Shown in pieces: positions 62,558 to 64,000 of a DNA stretch of 64,000 nt (position 1 is its first letter; every line of letters begins with the position of its first letter). Source of the DNA: Acidobacteriaceae bacterium (GTDB lineage Bacteria > Acidobacteriota > Terriglobia > Terriglobales > Acidobacteriaceae); assembly GCA_027307045.1 (NCBI GenBank), contig DAHUXR010000002.1:42437-106436 (forward strand). Reading direction: 5' to 3'. A program made the translations under genes and the position numbers. A model generated the notes under the pieces. The model worked only from the letters and a program-made list of their open reading frames with translations. It was not told where the DNA came from and ran no database searches.

Positions 62558-63694
62558 GTGAAAATTTTTGCCGTCATTCTCGGTCTTGTGCTCATCCTCA
62601 TGGTCCTGTGGGAGACCTTTGAGACCATCGTGCTCCCGCGCCGCGTCACGCGCCAGTTCCGGCTGACTCGGTTTTTCTATCGCAGCACGTGGCGGCCATG
62701 GACGTGGCTTGCGGCCCTGCGCAGCAACAAAAAGAAGCACGATTCCCTGCTCAGCTATTATGGACCGCTTTCCCTGCTGCTGTTGCTCGCTTTGTGGGCC
62801 CTCACACTGGTGGTGGCATTCGGGCTGCTGCATTATGGCCTTCACGATAAGCTTTCCGGCGCGCTCTTTGCCAGCGATCTTGGCAATGCCATGTACCTGA
62901 GCGGCACTACCCTGTTCACGCTTGGCCTGGGCGATGTTCTACCCGCTTCCGGTTTAGGACGTTTTATTACCGTTCTTGAAGCCGGCATCGGTTTTGGCTA
63001 CCTCGCTCTCGTAATCGGCTATCTGCCGGTGCTGTATCAGGCGTTTTCGCGGCGAGAAGTCACAATCTCCTTGCTCGATGCGCGGGCCGGCTCGCCGCCC
63101 ACAGCCTATGAGCTGCTGCGCCGGCAAAGCGGCGTCCACGGCATGGAAGCGCTCACGGAGTTGCTGCAAGATTGGGAAATGTGGTCAGCCGACCTGATGG
63201 AAAGCCATCTTTCTTATCCGGTGCTGGCGTACTTCCGCTCCCAGCATGACAATCAGTCATGGATCGCTTCGCTCACCGCCATTCTCGACGTTTGCTCTCT
63301 CGCCATGGTCGGCCTTGAAGGCATGTGCCAATATCAGGCGCGGATGACTTTCGCCATCGCACGGCATGCGCTTGTCGACCTGAGCCAGGTCTTTAGCGCT
63401 CCACCGGCAAAAGAAGAAAAGGTCAACCGCCTTCCGCCGGAAGCCCTGGACGAACTCCGCAAGCGCCTGCATGCTGAAGGTTTTATCCTGGCCGATGGCG
63501 ACCACGCCATGGAAGAGCTGCGCCGCCTGCGCGCACTCTATGAGCCTTACGCACTTTCGCTGGCTACCTATTTGCGGCTTGATCTGCCGCCATGGATCAA
63601 AGGCGCAGTCGCCAAAGACAACTGGCAGACCACGGCATGGCAGTTGAGCCAGGCGAAACAGCAGGCCATTCCGGCGCATGATGAGCACACGTAA
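62558..63694 (+). CDS. Two-helix ion channel-like membrane protein
   Basis: This 378-residue protein has about four helices in the first 165 residues. A potassium-channel-type filter (TTLFTLGLGDVLP, like T-x-G-x-G-D) sits between helices near 73-95 and 140-165. A long cytoplasmic helical domain follows with no known ligand motif. The start is GTG 62558 with GGAGATT upstream. Ion selectivity is inferred from the motif only. Confidence 0.75.
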   Translation: MKIFAVILGLVLILMVLWETFETIVLPRRVTRQFRLTRFFYRSTWRPWTWLAALRSNKKKHDSLLSYYGPLSLLLLLALWALTLVVAFGLLHYGLHDKLSGALFASDLGNAMYLSGTTLFTLGLGDVLPASGLGRFITVLEAGIGFGYLALVIGYLPVLYQAFSRREVTISLLDARAGSPPTAYELLRRQSGVHGMEALTELLQDWEMWSADLMESHLSYPVLAYFRSQHDNQSWIASLTAILDVCSLAMVGLEGMCQYQARMTFAIARHALVDLSQVFSAPPAKEEKVNRLPPEALDELRKRLHAEGFILADGDHAMEELRRLRALYEPYALSLATYLRLDLPPWIKGAVAKDNWQTTAWQLSQAKQQAIPAHDEHT

Positions 63695-63755
63695 GAGATG
63701 TTGATCGAGTGACAAACTTGGCAAACGCGCGACTCTCCAGCCAGATTTTTCAGAC

Positions 63756-63761
63756 TATAAT
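63756..63761 (+). promoter_or_regulatory. Candidate -10 box immediately before the AbiJ-like gene
   Basis: A perfect TATAAT lies 7 bases before ATG 63769. With no ribosome site visible, a leaderless transcript is possible. No good -35 box is seen. Confidence 0.35.
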
Positions 63762-63768
63762 CGCCTCC

Positions 63769-64000
63769 ATGGGTATAGTGGATTTACTCTCGAAGAGACT
63801 GAAACGAGCGCGTGGAGCGCCAGAACCGCCTCTTTCCCAGGATCGTGTTCCTCAAACCCTTCGCAATCAAGTAATTTTCTTATGGCTTGAAACGATCGGA
63901 AACTTTAAGGACCATTTTTTTGGTGACCGAGCAATGGCCGTCTATCAACAGATTTACAAAACTCTGTGCATGGAATACGGCAAGGCAAGTATTGGTCGAG
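63769..64000 (+). CDS. AbiJ N-terminal-domain-like defence protein (3'-truncated by window edge)
   Basis: The frame is open to the right end (77 residues visible): MGIVDLLSKRLKRARG … PQTLRNQVIFLWLETIG … AVYQQIYKTLCMEYGKASIG. This matches the pattern of the AbiJ_NTD4-type domain found at the start of abortive-infection proteins (SKRQKxxRG, then LRxQIxHI, then YxxIxxTLCxEYG). The effector C-terminus, usually HEPN-like, lies outside the window. Recognition rests on memory of the family and should be treated as moderate. Confidence 0.5.
   Translation, partial: MGIVDLLSKRLKRARGAPEPPLSQDRVPQTLRNQVIFLWLETIGNFKDHFFGDRAMAVYQQIYKTLCMEYGKASIGR

Overview
The window looks like a chromosomal segment of a soil-type Acidobacteriota bacterium (class Terriglobia is the best guess). 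This is inferred from the mix of families (paired DUF507 genes, an S9 dipeptidyl peptidase, a large fused xanthine-dehydrogenase-like protein, many secreted orphan proteins), the moderately high G+C content, and dispersed acidobacterial-type intergenic repeats. No ribosomal operon or marker gene is present to confirm it. Both strands are used and most transcription units are short.

Layout. 1-7.2 kb is a stress/energy block: the end of a thioesterase, a tandem universal stress protein, alpha-glucan phosphorylase, Hsp20, a DUF892 ferritin-like protein, a zinc alcohol dehydrogenase and inorganic pyrophosphatase. Several genes of this type, here and elsewhere, carry a palindrome GTGAY-N4-RTCAC in front of them, suggesting one Crp/Fnr-type regulon. 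7.4-26 kb is mixed housekeeping and orphan genes: an MFS carrier, a phospholipase C/acid phosphatase, an ECF sigma factor with its partner genes, a luciferase-like oxidoreductase, a Het-C-like protein, DUF507 pairs, a zinc-ribbon/Sel1 protein, QueG, PilZ and YwiC. 26-33.3 kb holds secreted proteins, a nitrilase/threonine dehydratase pair, an S9 peptidase and a tRNA-Glu gene.

33.3-47.4 kb is a metal-redox region. A mono-haem lipoprotein cytochrome lies directly downstream of a 1536-residue molybdenum hydroxylase. A cupredoxin and a multicopper oxidase follow. Next comes a minus-strand operon with overlapping or near-overlapping genes: ABC exporter, methyltransferase, and the two subunits of a molybdenum storage protein (mosA, mosB). 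Next to it, 47.5-48.8 kb is a graveyard of frameshifted genes (a PIN-like gene, an integrase fragment and an unrecognised gene).

48.8-64 kb carries a hydroxyisobutyrate-type dehydrogenase, an acyl-CoA dehydrogenase, lineage-type orphans, a small orphan island (55-56.3 kb), a second universal stress protein, and a cell-wall-recycling-like pair. That pair is an AmgK-like kinase fused to a RapZ C-terminal domain, followed by a MurU-like nucleotidyltransferase. After it come a DedA-rhodanese gene interrupted by an in-frame TGA exactly where relatives have cysteine, an ion channel, and at the right edge the start of an AbiJ-like defence gene.

The strongest candidates for something new are the molybdenum-storage operon with its exporter and methyltransferase, the kinase-RapZ fusion, the possible selenocysteine rhodanese, and the predicted regulon. 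All functions are read from sequence only; no searches were run.
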